Of a DNA stretch of 64,000 bases, positions 57,130-64,000 are shown one piece after another; the stretch's first letter is position 1, and each line of letters begins with the position of its first letter. The DNA is from Chitinophaga sp. CF118 (GTDB lineage Bacteria > Bacteroidota > Bacteroidia > Chitinophagales > Chitinophagaceae), in the NCBI RefSeq assembly GCF_900112615.1, contig NZ_FOMK01000008.1, positions 2,011 through 66,010 on the forward strand, written 5' to 3'. The notes under the pieces were generated by a model. That model searched no databases, was not told the DNA's origin, and was given only the letters and a program-made list of their open reading frames with translations. Both the position numbers and the translations under genes were made by a program.

Positions 57130-58251
57130 TTAATTGATAAATCTTTTTTGGAATGAAAAATTGGGATGATGCATCTCTATTTCGTTCCTGCTTGTTTCAA
57201 GCTGTGCTTCTTTCGCATAACCGAACATTTTTTGTTCATAATCGCTGATAGCTGCTTCTATAGTTTCAAATTTTCCGTTAGTCAGGTTACCGGATAAAAT
57301 TGATGCGTCCATCAGTCCGGTATTCACTCCCTGGCCTGCAAAGGGTGGCATTACATGTGCAGCATCTCCAATAAGCGTTATAGGCAAAGGGCGATCATTT
57401 TTCCAGGGTTTATCCAGCGGGATTTTTCTAGTCGGTAATCCAACAAAAAAAGATGTTGAACGGAATAATTGTTTGTAACATTCGTGCCAATGAGCGAACA
57501 TATTTGAAAGGAACGTAATTACGCTTTCTGTATTTTGAAAGTTTAATCCATTTTCAGGAATCCATTCTTCAGGCTTTCTAAAAGTTACATTGTAGGTCAA
57601 TGCACCATTGTTATTGGGGCTTGCAACCAGGTTAATGCCTTTGCCTGCGATCATTAGTATGTTATTGTCGCAAAGGTGGTAGAACTCCGTACATTTTATT
57701 TCCGGTTGAAATACTTCGCCCTGTATAATAAAAGTTCCGGTGTATTCCACTTCTGTATCCGTAACATATTTTCTTACCTTAGATATCCCTCCGTTAGCTC
57801 CGATTACAAAATCTGTGATCACATCCGGTTTATTTTCAAAATGCAAAAGCCACTTTCCATTGTGTTCTTCAAGTTCTGTAAATTTTCTATCCCAAACAAC
57901 TGTATTGCTTGTTAAACTGTCAAGCAATATTTTTCTTAAATCGTTTCTGTTTATCTCAGGACAGTCATATTGAGGTTTTACAGAGAACAACACTTTGCCT
58001 TGTTCGTCGGCCAGGGTTCTTCCCATAGGTTTCGCCATAGCATAATAACTTTCCAGTAATCCTGCTTTTTTCATTGCAGGTTGCCCCGAATGTTCATGCA
58101 GGTCAAGCGTGCCGCCCCAGATTCTTGCTTGTGGGTCTTTGTCTCTTTCGTAAACAGTTACATCTATGCCTTTTTGCTGTAATAATTTTGCCATTGTTAA
58201 ACCAACTGGTCCCGCACCTATGATGGCTATCTTTTTATTCTTCAGTATCAT
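57130..58251 (-). CDS. FAD-dependent monooxygenase closely resembling Tet(X)
   Basis: 373 residues of the class A flavoprotein hydroxylase family. FAD motifs: G-A-G-P-V-G (12-17), Y-E-R-D, E-I-N-R-N-D-L-R (99-106) and G-D-A-A-H-V-M-P-P-F-A-G-Q-G-V-N (295-310). From memory, large stretches equal Tet(X), the tetracycline-destroying enzyme first found in Bacteroides (G-L-T-M-A-K-L-L-Q-Q, G-G-T-L-D-L-H, N-N-N-G-A-L, P-L-P-I-T-x-I-G-D-A-A-H). Several tetracycline-contact residues differ, however: aligned by eye, Tet(X) Arg213, Phe224, His234 and Gly236 are here Ile198, Val209, Thr219 and Asn221, while Gln192 (Gln177) and Met215 (Met200) are kept. So the substrate may not be tetracycline. Divergent from an AraC regulator 95 bp away. 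Confidence 0.85.
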   Translation of the reverse strand: MILKNKKIAIIGAGPVGLTMAKLLQQKGIDVTVYERDKDPQARIWGGTLDLHEHSGQPAMKKAGLLESYYAMAKPMGRTLADEQGKVLFSVKPQYDCPEINRNDLRKILLDSLTSNTVVWDRKFTELEEHNGKWLLHFENKPDVITDFVIGANGGISKVRKYVTDTEVEYTGTFIIQGEVFQPEIKCTEFYHLCDNNILMIAGKGINLVASPNNNGALTYNVTFRKPEEWIPENGLNFQNTESVITFLSNMFAHWHECYKQLFRSTSFFVGLPTRKIPLDKPWKNDRPLPITLIGDAAHVMPPFAGQGVNTGLMDASILSGNLTNGKFETIEAAISDYEQKMFGYAKEAQLETSRNEIEMHHPNFSFQKRFIN

Positions 58252-58255
58252 AATT

Positions 58256-58279
58256 TTGCATTGTTTAATTACAATGCAA
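58256..58279. promoter_or_regulatory. Perfect inverted repeat between monooxygenase and AraC regulator
   Basis: TTGCATTGT (58256-58264) and its complement (58271-58279) are separated by TTAATT. It lies 4 bp before the monooxygenase start on the minus strand, next to a weak -7-like CATCTTTG. It may be an operator for the divergent AraC regulator or an mRNA hairpin over the start site. Confidence 0.5.
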
Positions 58280-58346
58280 AGATGTTGAGTATGTTAGAGG
58301 TAAAATAACTACATTAGCCACAAAAATAGTCGTAAAAGACTTTTTT

Positions 58347-59309
58347 ATGGGAAAAGACAAACAGCAAACAGAGCCGAATGTTCTAAAAAGGTTTGCTCAT
58401 TTATTAGGGACGGATGTAAAAAACAGGAGATTAGAAATCCCTGAAAAGTTTGGCAAAGGTTATTGTACCGGATTCGTTTTTAATGAGCATATACGAATGC
58501 TAATCATGAATTACGAATTAAATAAGGATTTGGTTCTTGAAAATCCTGACATCAATTCTCCTATGAGAATGATACTTTTTAAGTTTCAAAACATTTTCCC
58601 TAAAACAGAAACATTATCAACCGGAAAGCAGTTAAAGGCAATACCTTCAGTTTTAATTACAACCAGTAGTGTGAATACCGACGCCGTTATTTCAATCCAT
58701 ACAAATACTGCGGCTATTAATATAGAAGTGGATGCAAACTATCTGAAAGGACTATTTGACTTGTCAGAAAAATCGCCGGTTTTACAAAGTCTGTTACAGA
58801 ATACGCAGCCCCTGCTATTCGAACAAATAATTTATCCTTCTTTACAGAAAATTGTGGATGAAATAGTGTCTGAATCTGTTGATGAAACTTTTGCACTATT
58901 TTTTCGGAGGGTAAAGGCAGAAGAATTGATTTGCAGACTACTAATGGAATTGGAAAAGCGGGATGAAAAACATCTTTATGATTTAAACATTCGTGATATA
59001 GAAACCATTTACAAAGTAAAAGAGCAAATGCTTGAACATCTGGAAACTCCGCCAGTTATTAAAGAATTGGCTGTTTGTGCCAGTATGAGTCCATCCAAAC
59101 TGAAACGTTTATTCAAGCAAATTTTCGGCAACAGCATTTTCAGTTATTATCAGGAATTCAGGATGAAAGAAGCCGCCCTTTTGTTGAAAGATGAAAAGTT
59201 ATCTGTTTCAGATGTGGGTTATCAACTGGGCTTTACCAACTTAAGCCATTTTTCAAGAGTCTTTAAAGAACATACAGGGATGAAGCCGAAACAATATAGC
59301 CGGTCTTAA
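58347..59309 (+). CDS. AraC family transcriptional regulator
   Basis: 320 residues. The C-terminal about 95 residues carry the two helix-turn-helix units of AraC/XylS regulators: I-K-E-L-A-V-C-A-S-M-S-P-S-K-L-K-R-L-F-K and the signature L-S-V-S-D-V-G-Y-Q-L-G-F-T-N-L-S-H-F-S-R-V-F-K. It ends typically with G-M-K-P-K-Q-Y. The N-terminal about 220 residues are the ligand or dimer domain, of no specific family. Divergent from the Tet(X)-like monooxygenase with 95 bp between the starts, so it most likely controls that gene, perhaps in response to its substrate. Confidence 0.9.
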   Translation: MGKDKQQTEPNVLKRFAHLLGTDVKNRRLEIPEKFGKGYCTGFVFNEHIRMLIMNYELNKDLVLENPDINSPMRMILFKFQNIFPKTETLSTGKQLKAIPSVLITTSSVNTDAVISIHTNTAAINIEVDANYLKGLFDLSEKSPVLQSLLQNTQPLLFEQIIYPSLQKIVDEIVSESVDETFALFFRRVKAEELICRLLMELEKRDEKHLYDLNIRDIETIYKVKEQMLEHLETPPVIKELAVCASMSPSKLKRLFKQIFGNSIFSYYQEFRMKEAALLLKDEKLSVSDVGYQLGFTNLSHFSRVFKEHTGMKPKQYSRS

Positions 59310-59403
59310 ATTTAAAAAGGGGCTTTGTCCTGATTCTTTAACGGGCATGGCTAGCGTTTCTTGAACAATAATCATATCTTCACATATTCATAAACGCTTA
59401 TAC

Positions 59404-60381
59404 ATGTCGATCTCAAAAACTCAATGGGAAATCGAATCTGACAGAGTCATTATTCGCCCTCACCGCATTGTATTCATCCTTGCCAGCGTATTGGCTGTTG
59501 TCTTTATTGCATTGTTCTTGTTAGTCCAAAAAGAAAGCCCTGGCCATATGGTCCCCCTGGTAGTAGTAATGGCGCTCGTTTGGCTACCCTTTGTACTGGG
59601 TGGTTTTACGTATGTGATCTTCGACCGCAACGCCAGCCGTATGAAAAAGATGCTGTTTGGCTTTCTTCCTATCAGGAACGTTCCTTTCGAGAAACTGTAC
59701 CAGGTAAACATAGTTACCCAGGGCTCAGGCGGTTTTAACTTCCGCATCTATACCAAGGCAAATAAGTATGGAAGGGGCACCATGATAAGTTCCCACTACG
59801 GTAAAGATACCGATCCAAACGCGGTAGCATTCAGTAATGAAGTCATTCCCCTGATCCATCAATACCTGGATGCTGTAGCGCCATTAAAACCAGAAAACAC
59901 AGAGATCACCAACTACGAATATTTCACCGAAGCTGATGGCATCTACACCCTCAAGGTAAAGAAAGCTGGTCTCCTCGTGTTTGGTAGCATCTTCCTGGCC
60001 CTCGGAATTCATGAATGTACCCCCGATGCCTGGATAACAGACCTCAATATAGCAGGTAAACTATTGATGACCGTCTTCCAGATCGCATTGGGAGTGGTGT
60101 TTATCGCTGCGGCTTATACCAGGCTAATTTTCAATACGCCTAGCCGTATCATAGAAAGGAAGAGCCCTATCGGCATAGGCAATCGCCAGTTTAGCTTCGA
60201 CAGCTTTGTCAATTTCCAAACAGTGCGTAAAACCTATAACGGTGTTTACTCCGGCACAGATATCAATATGCTCTTTGAAGCCACTGGCAAGAAAAACAAT
60301 GTTCTACGGGCATCTACTTTCAAAAATACGCAGCAGATCGAACGCTTTATGCTGGAGATCAGGAAGATTTTAGCATCCTGA
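59404..60381 (+). CDS. Hypothetical membrane protein
   Basis: 325 residues without a signal peptide. Two hydrophobic helices lie at about 22-42 and 47-70, followed by a beta-rich part (D-R-N-A-S-R-M-K-K-M-L-F, Y-Q-V-N-I-V-T-Q-G-S-G-G-F-N-F), then two more helices at about 185-205 and 210-240, and a second beta-rich part that repeats the pattern of the first (I-E-R-K-S-P-I-G-I-G-N-R-Q-F). This suggests an internal duplication of a two-helix plus PH-like domain, like bacterial membrane-attached PH proteins. No enzyme motif. Its stop lies 5 bp from the stop of the convergent ATPase gene. Function unknown. Confidence 0.75.
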   Translation: MSISKTQWEIESDRVIIRPHRIVFILASVLAVVFIALFLLVQKESPGHMVPLVVVMALVWLPFVLGGFTYVIFDRNASRMKKMLFGFLPIRNVPFEKLYQVNIVTQGSGGFNFRIYTKANKYGRGTMISSHYGKDTDPNAVAFSNEVIPLIHQYLDAVAPLKPENTEITNYEYFTEADGIYTLKVKKAGLLVFGSIFLALGIHECTPDAWITDLNIAGKLLMTVFQIALGVVFIAAAYTRLIFNTPSRIIERKSPIGIGNRQFSFDSFVNFQTVRKTYNGVYSGTDINMLFEATGKKNNVLRASTFKNTQQIERFMLEIRKILAS

Positions 60382-60386
60382 AAATT

Positions 60387-61088
60387 TCAATTATTTTTTT
60401 TTTCGTGGCTGATTATTTTACCATCCGCCAGCTCAATCGTCCGGTCACTGCTCTGGGAAAAATCATTATCATGTGTAACCGCAATAATGGTTTGCCCGAA
60501 CTCATGGGCTATTTGTTTAAAAGTGTCAAATACAATCTGGGCATTCTTACTGTCCAGGTTTCCGGTTGGTTCATCGCACATAATAATTGCAGGATCGTTG
60601 ATTAGTGCCCTGGCTATAGCTACCCGTTGCTGCTGACCGCCACTTAGTTTTGAAGCCGGTTTTAATGCCTGTTCCTTAATGCCTAAAATATCAAGCTTGT
60701 TATATGCTCTTTCCTCCACTTCCTTATAGGAATATTTCCCCAGCTTTAATGCCGGGATCATCACGTTTTTCAGACAAGTAAACTCAGGTAACAGGTAATG
60801 AAACTGGAATATAAATCCAATACTCTTGTTCCTCAAAGCAGCTAATTCATTAATTTTCTTTCCTGTTATTATTTCATTATTAATAAATAATTCTCCTTCA
60901 TAGGAGGTATCCATTGTACTGAGGCAGTAAAGTAATGTTGATTTTCCTGAGCCGCTTTTACCTACTAATGTTAAAAACTCACCTTTGTATGCTTCGAAAC
61001 TGATGTTGTCTAACACCTTAAACTTAATCGGGTCGTAAAAATATTTTCCTAAAGACCTGGTGCTTAGAATAACTTCTCTATTTTTCAT
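60387..61088 (-). CDS. ABC transporter ATP-binding protein, LolD/MacB type
   Basis: 233 residues from the ATG at 61088; the longer frame from 61214 runs into the permease gene and is not used. Walker A G-K-S-G-S-G-K-S-T (43-51), a Q-loop (F-I-F-Q), signature L-S-G-G-Q-Q-Q (148-154), Walker B I-I-M-C-D-E (168-173) and H-loop His206 are all complete. The N-x-L-D after Walker B and overall length match LolD/MacB-type ATPases that drive mechanotransmission. It is the last gene of the minus-strand efflux operon, 7 bp after the permease stop codon. Confidence 0.93.
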   Translation of the reverse strand: MKNREVILSTRSLGKYFYDPIKFKVLDNISFEAYKGEFLTLVGKSGSGKSTLLYCLSTMDTSYEGELFINNEIITGKKINELAALRNKSIGFIFQFHYLLPEFTCLKNVMIPALKLGKYSYKEVEERAYNKLDILGIKEQALKPASKLSGGQQQRVAIARALINDPAIIMCDEPTGNLDSKNAQIVFDTFKQIAHEFGQTIIAVTHDNDFSQSSDRTIELADGKIISHEKKNN

Positions 61089-61095
61089 ACTCAGA

Positions 61096-62328
61096 TTATT
61101 TTCTAAAAATTTCAACCGGATCAACTTTTGCTGCTTTTCTTGCAGGAAAGTACCCGGCGCATAATGTAATAAACAAGCCCAGCACAGTGCTTTTTGCAAA
61201 AAGCGCAGGTTCAAAATGTATAGGAAAATAACCTACCGGTCCACCCATGTATATGGTAGACATGATCGCAATAAGGATACTTCCAACCATCAGGCCCATT
61301 AGTGTACCAATGAATCCCATTATAAGTGCTTCCATCAGGAATATCCTGATTACATCTTTTCCTGCAAACCCGGTTGCTTTTAGAATAGCAATGTCATTTA
61401 TTTTTTGTGCTATTGTTGAACTAAGAATATTGTATATGCCAAATGCTGCTACTACTAATATGGATAGAGATATAGCTCCCATTAAGGTACCTCTTGTCTT
61501 TTCTGTAGCTAATACATCTGCATTCGTGGTTTTCCAGTCTTCTACTTTATAAGCTGTTAAGTGCTGGAGCATCGCTGCATACTTCTCACTATTGTCAGCA
61601 TCAGGCACGTTTATGAAAATATCGCTTACATAAGAAGGCCCTTCTTTTATAAATTGCTGTGCTGCACTGATGTTCATGTAGGATTTTGCATTGTCGGTTA
61701 AGCTATTGCCACTAGAATAAATGCCTACTATCTTCATTACTTTTACTACATTGTATGATGAAGTTACCGTAATGTTGTCATTTACGCCGAGGTTTAATTT
61801 CTCTGCAATTCCGCTTCCGATGATGATGCCATTCAGATTACCTGAGAGTCTGTTCAAACTACCCGCCACTATGTATTTCCCTGTTTTAAACATAGCGTCA
61901 TATTCAAGTATATTTATACCATACCCATTTCCCCGCAGCTGTGCTTTACCCCGGTTATAAAATGCGTCAAAGCTTACCTGTGCAATAGCATTCACAACAT
62001 ATGGCTGTTGTTTAATCCTTGATAGCAGTTCTTCCGGGTTAATTATTTTTTTTGAGTTTGTTGTAATTTGAGGATTTATGATAACGGCCTTATGTCCTGA
62101 ATCGGATGATATCAAGGGCAGGCTCAATTCGTCGGCTTTATAGATCTTGATATGAGGACTGTTTTTAAACATTTCACCTTTTGAAAAGGTACCAAAACCT
62201 GATGAAAGGGAATTCATAAACAAATACACCCCAACACCAATCGTAACACCTAATGCTGCTACCAGTGTTTGCCTTTTCCTGGTAATGATATGTGTAAATG
62301 CAATGTCCGTATTTATGCTTTTTTTCAT
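61096..62328 (-). CDS. ABC transporter permease, FtsX/LolE type
   Basis: 410 residues. First helix at about 22-42 (T-L-V-A-A-L-G-V-T-I-G-V-G-V), a periplasmic domain of about 230 residues (MacB_PCD-like), then three helices at about 285-310, 325-355 and 370-395 forming the FtsX domain, with A-I-L-K-A-T-G-F and P-A-R-K-A-A-K-V-D-P-V-E-I-F-R near the C-terminus. One copy pairs with another to form the transporter. It starts 3 bp after the stop of the adaptor gene, so this is a tripartite export system rather than LolCDE lipoprotein sorting. Confidence 0.92.
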   Translation of the reverse strand: MKKSINTDIAFTHIITRKRQTLVAALGVTIGVGVYLFMNSLSSGFGTFSKGEMFKNSPHIKIYKADELSLPLISSDSGHKAVIINPQITTNSKKIINPEELLSRIKQQPYVVNAIAQVSFDAFYNRGKAQLRGNGYGINILEYDAMFKTGKYIVAGSLNRLSGNLNGIIIGSGIAEKLNLGVNDNITVTSSYNVVKVMKIVGIYSSGNSLTDNAKSYMNISAAQQFIKEGPSYVSDIFINVPDADNSEKYAAMLQHLTAYKVEDWKTTNADVLATEKTRGTLMGAISLSILVVAAFGIYNILSSTIAQKINDIAILKATGFAGKDVIRIFLMEALIMGFIGTLMGLMVGSILIAIMSTIYMGGPVGYFPIHFEPALFAKSTVLGLFITLCAGYFPARKAAKVDPVEIFRK

Positions 62329-62331
62329 AAA

Positions 62332-63483
62332 TTATCGTTGTAATTGTGCTCCCGCCTCAGATATATTTGTTTTATTGGCATCCAGGTTGTCTGTAATTAA
62401 TACCGTATTATCATCTATACCACTTAATATTTCCACCCATTCATTACTTACAAACTTTGTAACAACTTTTAATTTTTCCTTTTTGCCTTCCACCTGTACA
62501 TAGCCTCCAAAGTCAAGGTATCTTCTGGGAATTAGCAGCGCTTTCTTTGTAATAGCCACAACAATATTGCTTTGCAATTGGGTGTTGACAATAGTAAAAT
62601 CTAAACTGTCAGAAAAGACTAATTTACAGATGAAGGATTGGCTGCTCTCATCAAAAGAAGGATAAATTTCCTTTACACTGCCTTTGTAGATCTTGTCCTT
62701 ATTCGTGTTTAATTGTATGAATGCTTCCTGCCCAACCTTCACTTTGCTAATATTGCCCTCATCAATATTTACTTTGGCATATATATACTCGGGATTGCCA
62801 ATTAATGCAATAGTTTCTCCTCGTTTTACGTAATCTCCCAGTTTTTTATATACCTTTAAAATTTTCCCGGCAACTAAAGCGTTTATTTTGTTTTTCCCAG
62901 TTACTACTTCGTTTATCTTTTTTGTTGCTTCAGTGCTGATAACCTGTTGATCGGCCTGTTGTTTTAAAATCCTGTGGTTCTCCAAAGCACTTTCATAATT
63001 CGACTTTGAGGTTTTATATTGAAGTTCCGCATTGTCCAGGTCTAATTTGGCAACACTGTTCTTTTCCCATAATTTTTGATATCGCTGCATATTAATTAAG
63101 TCCAGGTCCATTTTCTGTTTGTCGATGATAATGGTATTCTGGGCCTGCTGCAAAGCGGGGGCATTACTCATTGTGTTTTGATGCGCAATATTATACAGTT
63201 CATTCGCACTTTCTTCATTAAAGAAGGCTTCTTTATTATTTACAACTGCTAATTCCTGTTGCGGATCAACAAGATCTCCTTCTTTAAAATTTACCTGTGT
63301 AAGGTAACCATCTGCCTGGGCAGTAAGGTCATAGGTAGCGTCTGCTTCAAGAATGCCGGATGCAAATACTGTCTCGGTCACATCTTTCCTGATCGGTTTA
63401 GTTTTTTCTGTTTTTTTTCCGCAGGAATAAAAAAGAAAAGCAGGAAGTAAAAACAGCATTATCCTATTGAGTTGTGGCTTCAT
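62332..63483 (-). CDS. HlyD/MacA-type periplasmic adaptor lipoprotein
   Basis: 383 residues with an F-Y-S-C lipobox (Cys21). Barrel-sandwich part (Y-D-L-T-A-Q-A-D-G-Y-L-T-Q-V-N-F-K-E-G-D-L-V), a long alpha-hairpin of about 95 residues (about 80-190), then the second half of the sandwich (V-A-G-K-I-L-K-V-Y-K-K-L-G-D-Y-V) and beta-barrel (I-Y-A-K-V-N-I-D-E-G-N-I). The long hairpin fits docking to a TolC-type channel. It overlaps the end of the TolC-like gene by 4 nt (ATGA), and the permease follows directly, so all are made together. Confidence 0.92.
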   Translation of the reverse strand: MKPQLNRIMLFLLPAFLFYSCGKKTEKTKPIRKDVTETVFASGILEADATYDLTAQADGYLTQVNFKEGDLVDPQQELAVVNNKEAFFNEESANELYNIAHQNTMSNAPALQQAQNTIIIDKQKMDLDLINMQRYQKLWEKNSVAKLDLDNAELQYKTSKSNYESALENHRILKQQADQQVISTEATKKINEVVTGKNKINALVAGKILKVYKKLGDYVKRGETIALIGNPEYIYAKVNIDEGNISKVKVGQEAFIQLNTNKDKIYKGSVKEIYPSFDESSQSFICKLVFSDSLDFTIVNTQLQSNIVVAITKKALLIPRRYLDFGGYVQVEGKKEKLKVVTKFVSNEWVEILSGIDDNTVLITDNLDANKTNISEAGAQLQR

Positions 63484-64000
63484 TTTATTCTGTTATTTAT
63501 ATCAATTTTTGTTTTGGCAGCCAGCACTGATACCTGCGATGAAACAAGGGTATAATTGCTGTTTACCATGGCATTATAACTATCGAGGGCTCGATCAAAA
63601 CTTACCAGATCTTCCTTATACAGGTCCAGGTATTTCTCATAATTCTCTTTCTTTAATAAGAATATTTCTTTGTTGGCTGTAGCCTGGCTTAATGCTTTGT
63701 TATAATTTGTAATGAGCTGCTGTATTGTTAATTCTGACTTTATCTTTTCCTGCTCGGTATTTTTCTTGGCCAGTAAATAATCATATTTGGCTTTTGTAGT
63801 CTCGCTCATGGTAGAGGCCGAAGGCATTGGAACCTTTATTTTAAAGCCCAAATAACTGCTGGAATTCCATTTTACACTGTTGTCAAAGAGCTTACCACGT
63901 GTATTATTTTGCTGACTGGTATTACTCTGGAAAAAGGAAATTGTTGGATATTTTGTACACTTTTCCTGTTTCCAGGATGCTAAAGCTATTTGTTCTTTTA
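63480..64000 (-). CDS. TolC family outer-membrane protein (C-terminal part, start outside window)
   Basis: The frame is open to the right edge. The visible about 170 residues are the C-terminal half of a TolC-type protein: K-Y-P-T-I-S-F-F-Q-S-N, W-N-S-S-S-Y-L-G-F-K-I-K-V-P-M-P, then a long helical pair (L-I-T-N-Y-N-K-A-L-S-Q-A, Y-L-D-L-Y-K-E-D-L-V-S-F-D-R-A). The P-T-I-S-F-F strand and the V-P-M-P after it are typical of the family repeat. It is the outer-membrane exit of the ABC efflux operon and its first gene within the window; its stop overlaps the adaptor start (ATGA). Confidence 0.85.
   Translation of the reverse strand, partial: KEQIALASWKQEKCTKYPTISFFQSNTSQQNNTRGKLFDNSVKWNSSSYLGFKIKVPMPSASTMSETTKAKYDYLLAKKNTEQEKIKSELTIQQLITNYNKALSQATANKEIFLLKKENYEKYLDLYKEDLVSFDRALDSYNAMVNSNYTLVSSQVSVLAAKTKIDINNRIK

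Noticed and set aside
61089..61214. N-terminal extension of the ABC ATPase
   Set aside because: The extra 42 codons lie mainly inside the permease gene; the ATG at 61088 gives the normal LolD-type start.

Overview
The window looks like chromosome of a Bacteroidota bacterium, most likely a Chitinophagaceae relative (Chitinophaga-like). The evidence is a SusC/SusD pair, type IX secretion (T9SS) sorting domains of both type A and type B, SprB and TANFOR-like repeats, lipoproteins with Bacteroidota-style signals, LytTR regulators, weak ribosome binding sites, and promoter -7 elements close to TAnnTTTG. No rRNA, tRNA, CRISPR array, insertion sequence or phage gene was recognised.

Layout. 1-5.9 kb: the 3' part of a giant repetitive adhesin-like protein ending in a type B T9SS sorting domain. 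6.0-9.7 kb: a short-chain dehydrogenase and a MacB/FtsX-type ABC permease. 9.8-13.2 kb (minus): a large lipoprotein joining a beta-propeller dehydrogenase-like region, HEAT repeats and a cytochrome c domain. 13.8-15.2 kb: a HELGH metallopeptidase-like lipoprotein. 15.4-18.1 kb: a four-gene SPFH/zinc-ribbon operon. 18.4-26.8 kb: an RND efflux system (membrane fusion protein, pump, TolC-like protein), two small envelope proteins and a LytS/LytTR two-component pair. 26.9-28.1 kb (minus): a GSDH-family sugar dehydrogenase lipoprotein.

28.5-50.75 kb is the most unusual part: a tightly packed run of plus-strand genes for exported proteins, several with overlapping stop and start codons. In order it encodes a 1556-residue protein of unknown family, an FN3 protein, a truncated duplicate gene, a SprB-repeat protein with a type A T9SS tail, a TANFOR-like/coiled-coil protein, a 1302-residue protein laid out like a polymorphic toxin (signal peptide, hydrophobic middle, Thr/Gln-rich linker, C-terminal PD-(D/E)xK-like nuclease domain), a 331-residue protein without a signal peptide that overlaps the toxin stop codon and is a candidate immunity protein, a PKD lipoprotein and an outer-membrane barrel-like protein. 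I read this as a possible surface-assembled toxin-display or delivery system of Bacteroidota.

50.8-55.5 kb (minus): SusD and SusC with a perfect LacI-type palindrome upstream and no nearby hydrolase. 55.9-64 kb: a membrane fatty acid hydroxylase, a Tet(X)-like flavin monooxygenase divergent from an AraC regulator, a membrane protein of unknown function, and (minus) a tripartite ABC efflux operon: a TolC-like protein cut by the window edge, a membrane fusion protein, a permease and an ATPase.

Start codons were chosen by hand. Several longest open frames begin at upstream TTG codons or unlikely ATGs, and I moved these to starts that give proper signal peptides or family N-termini. All family names are from reading the protein sequences; no database search was run.
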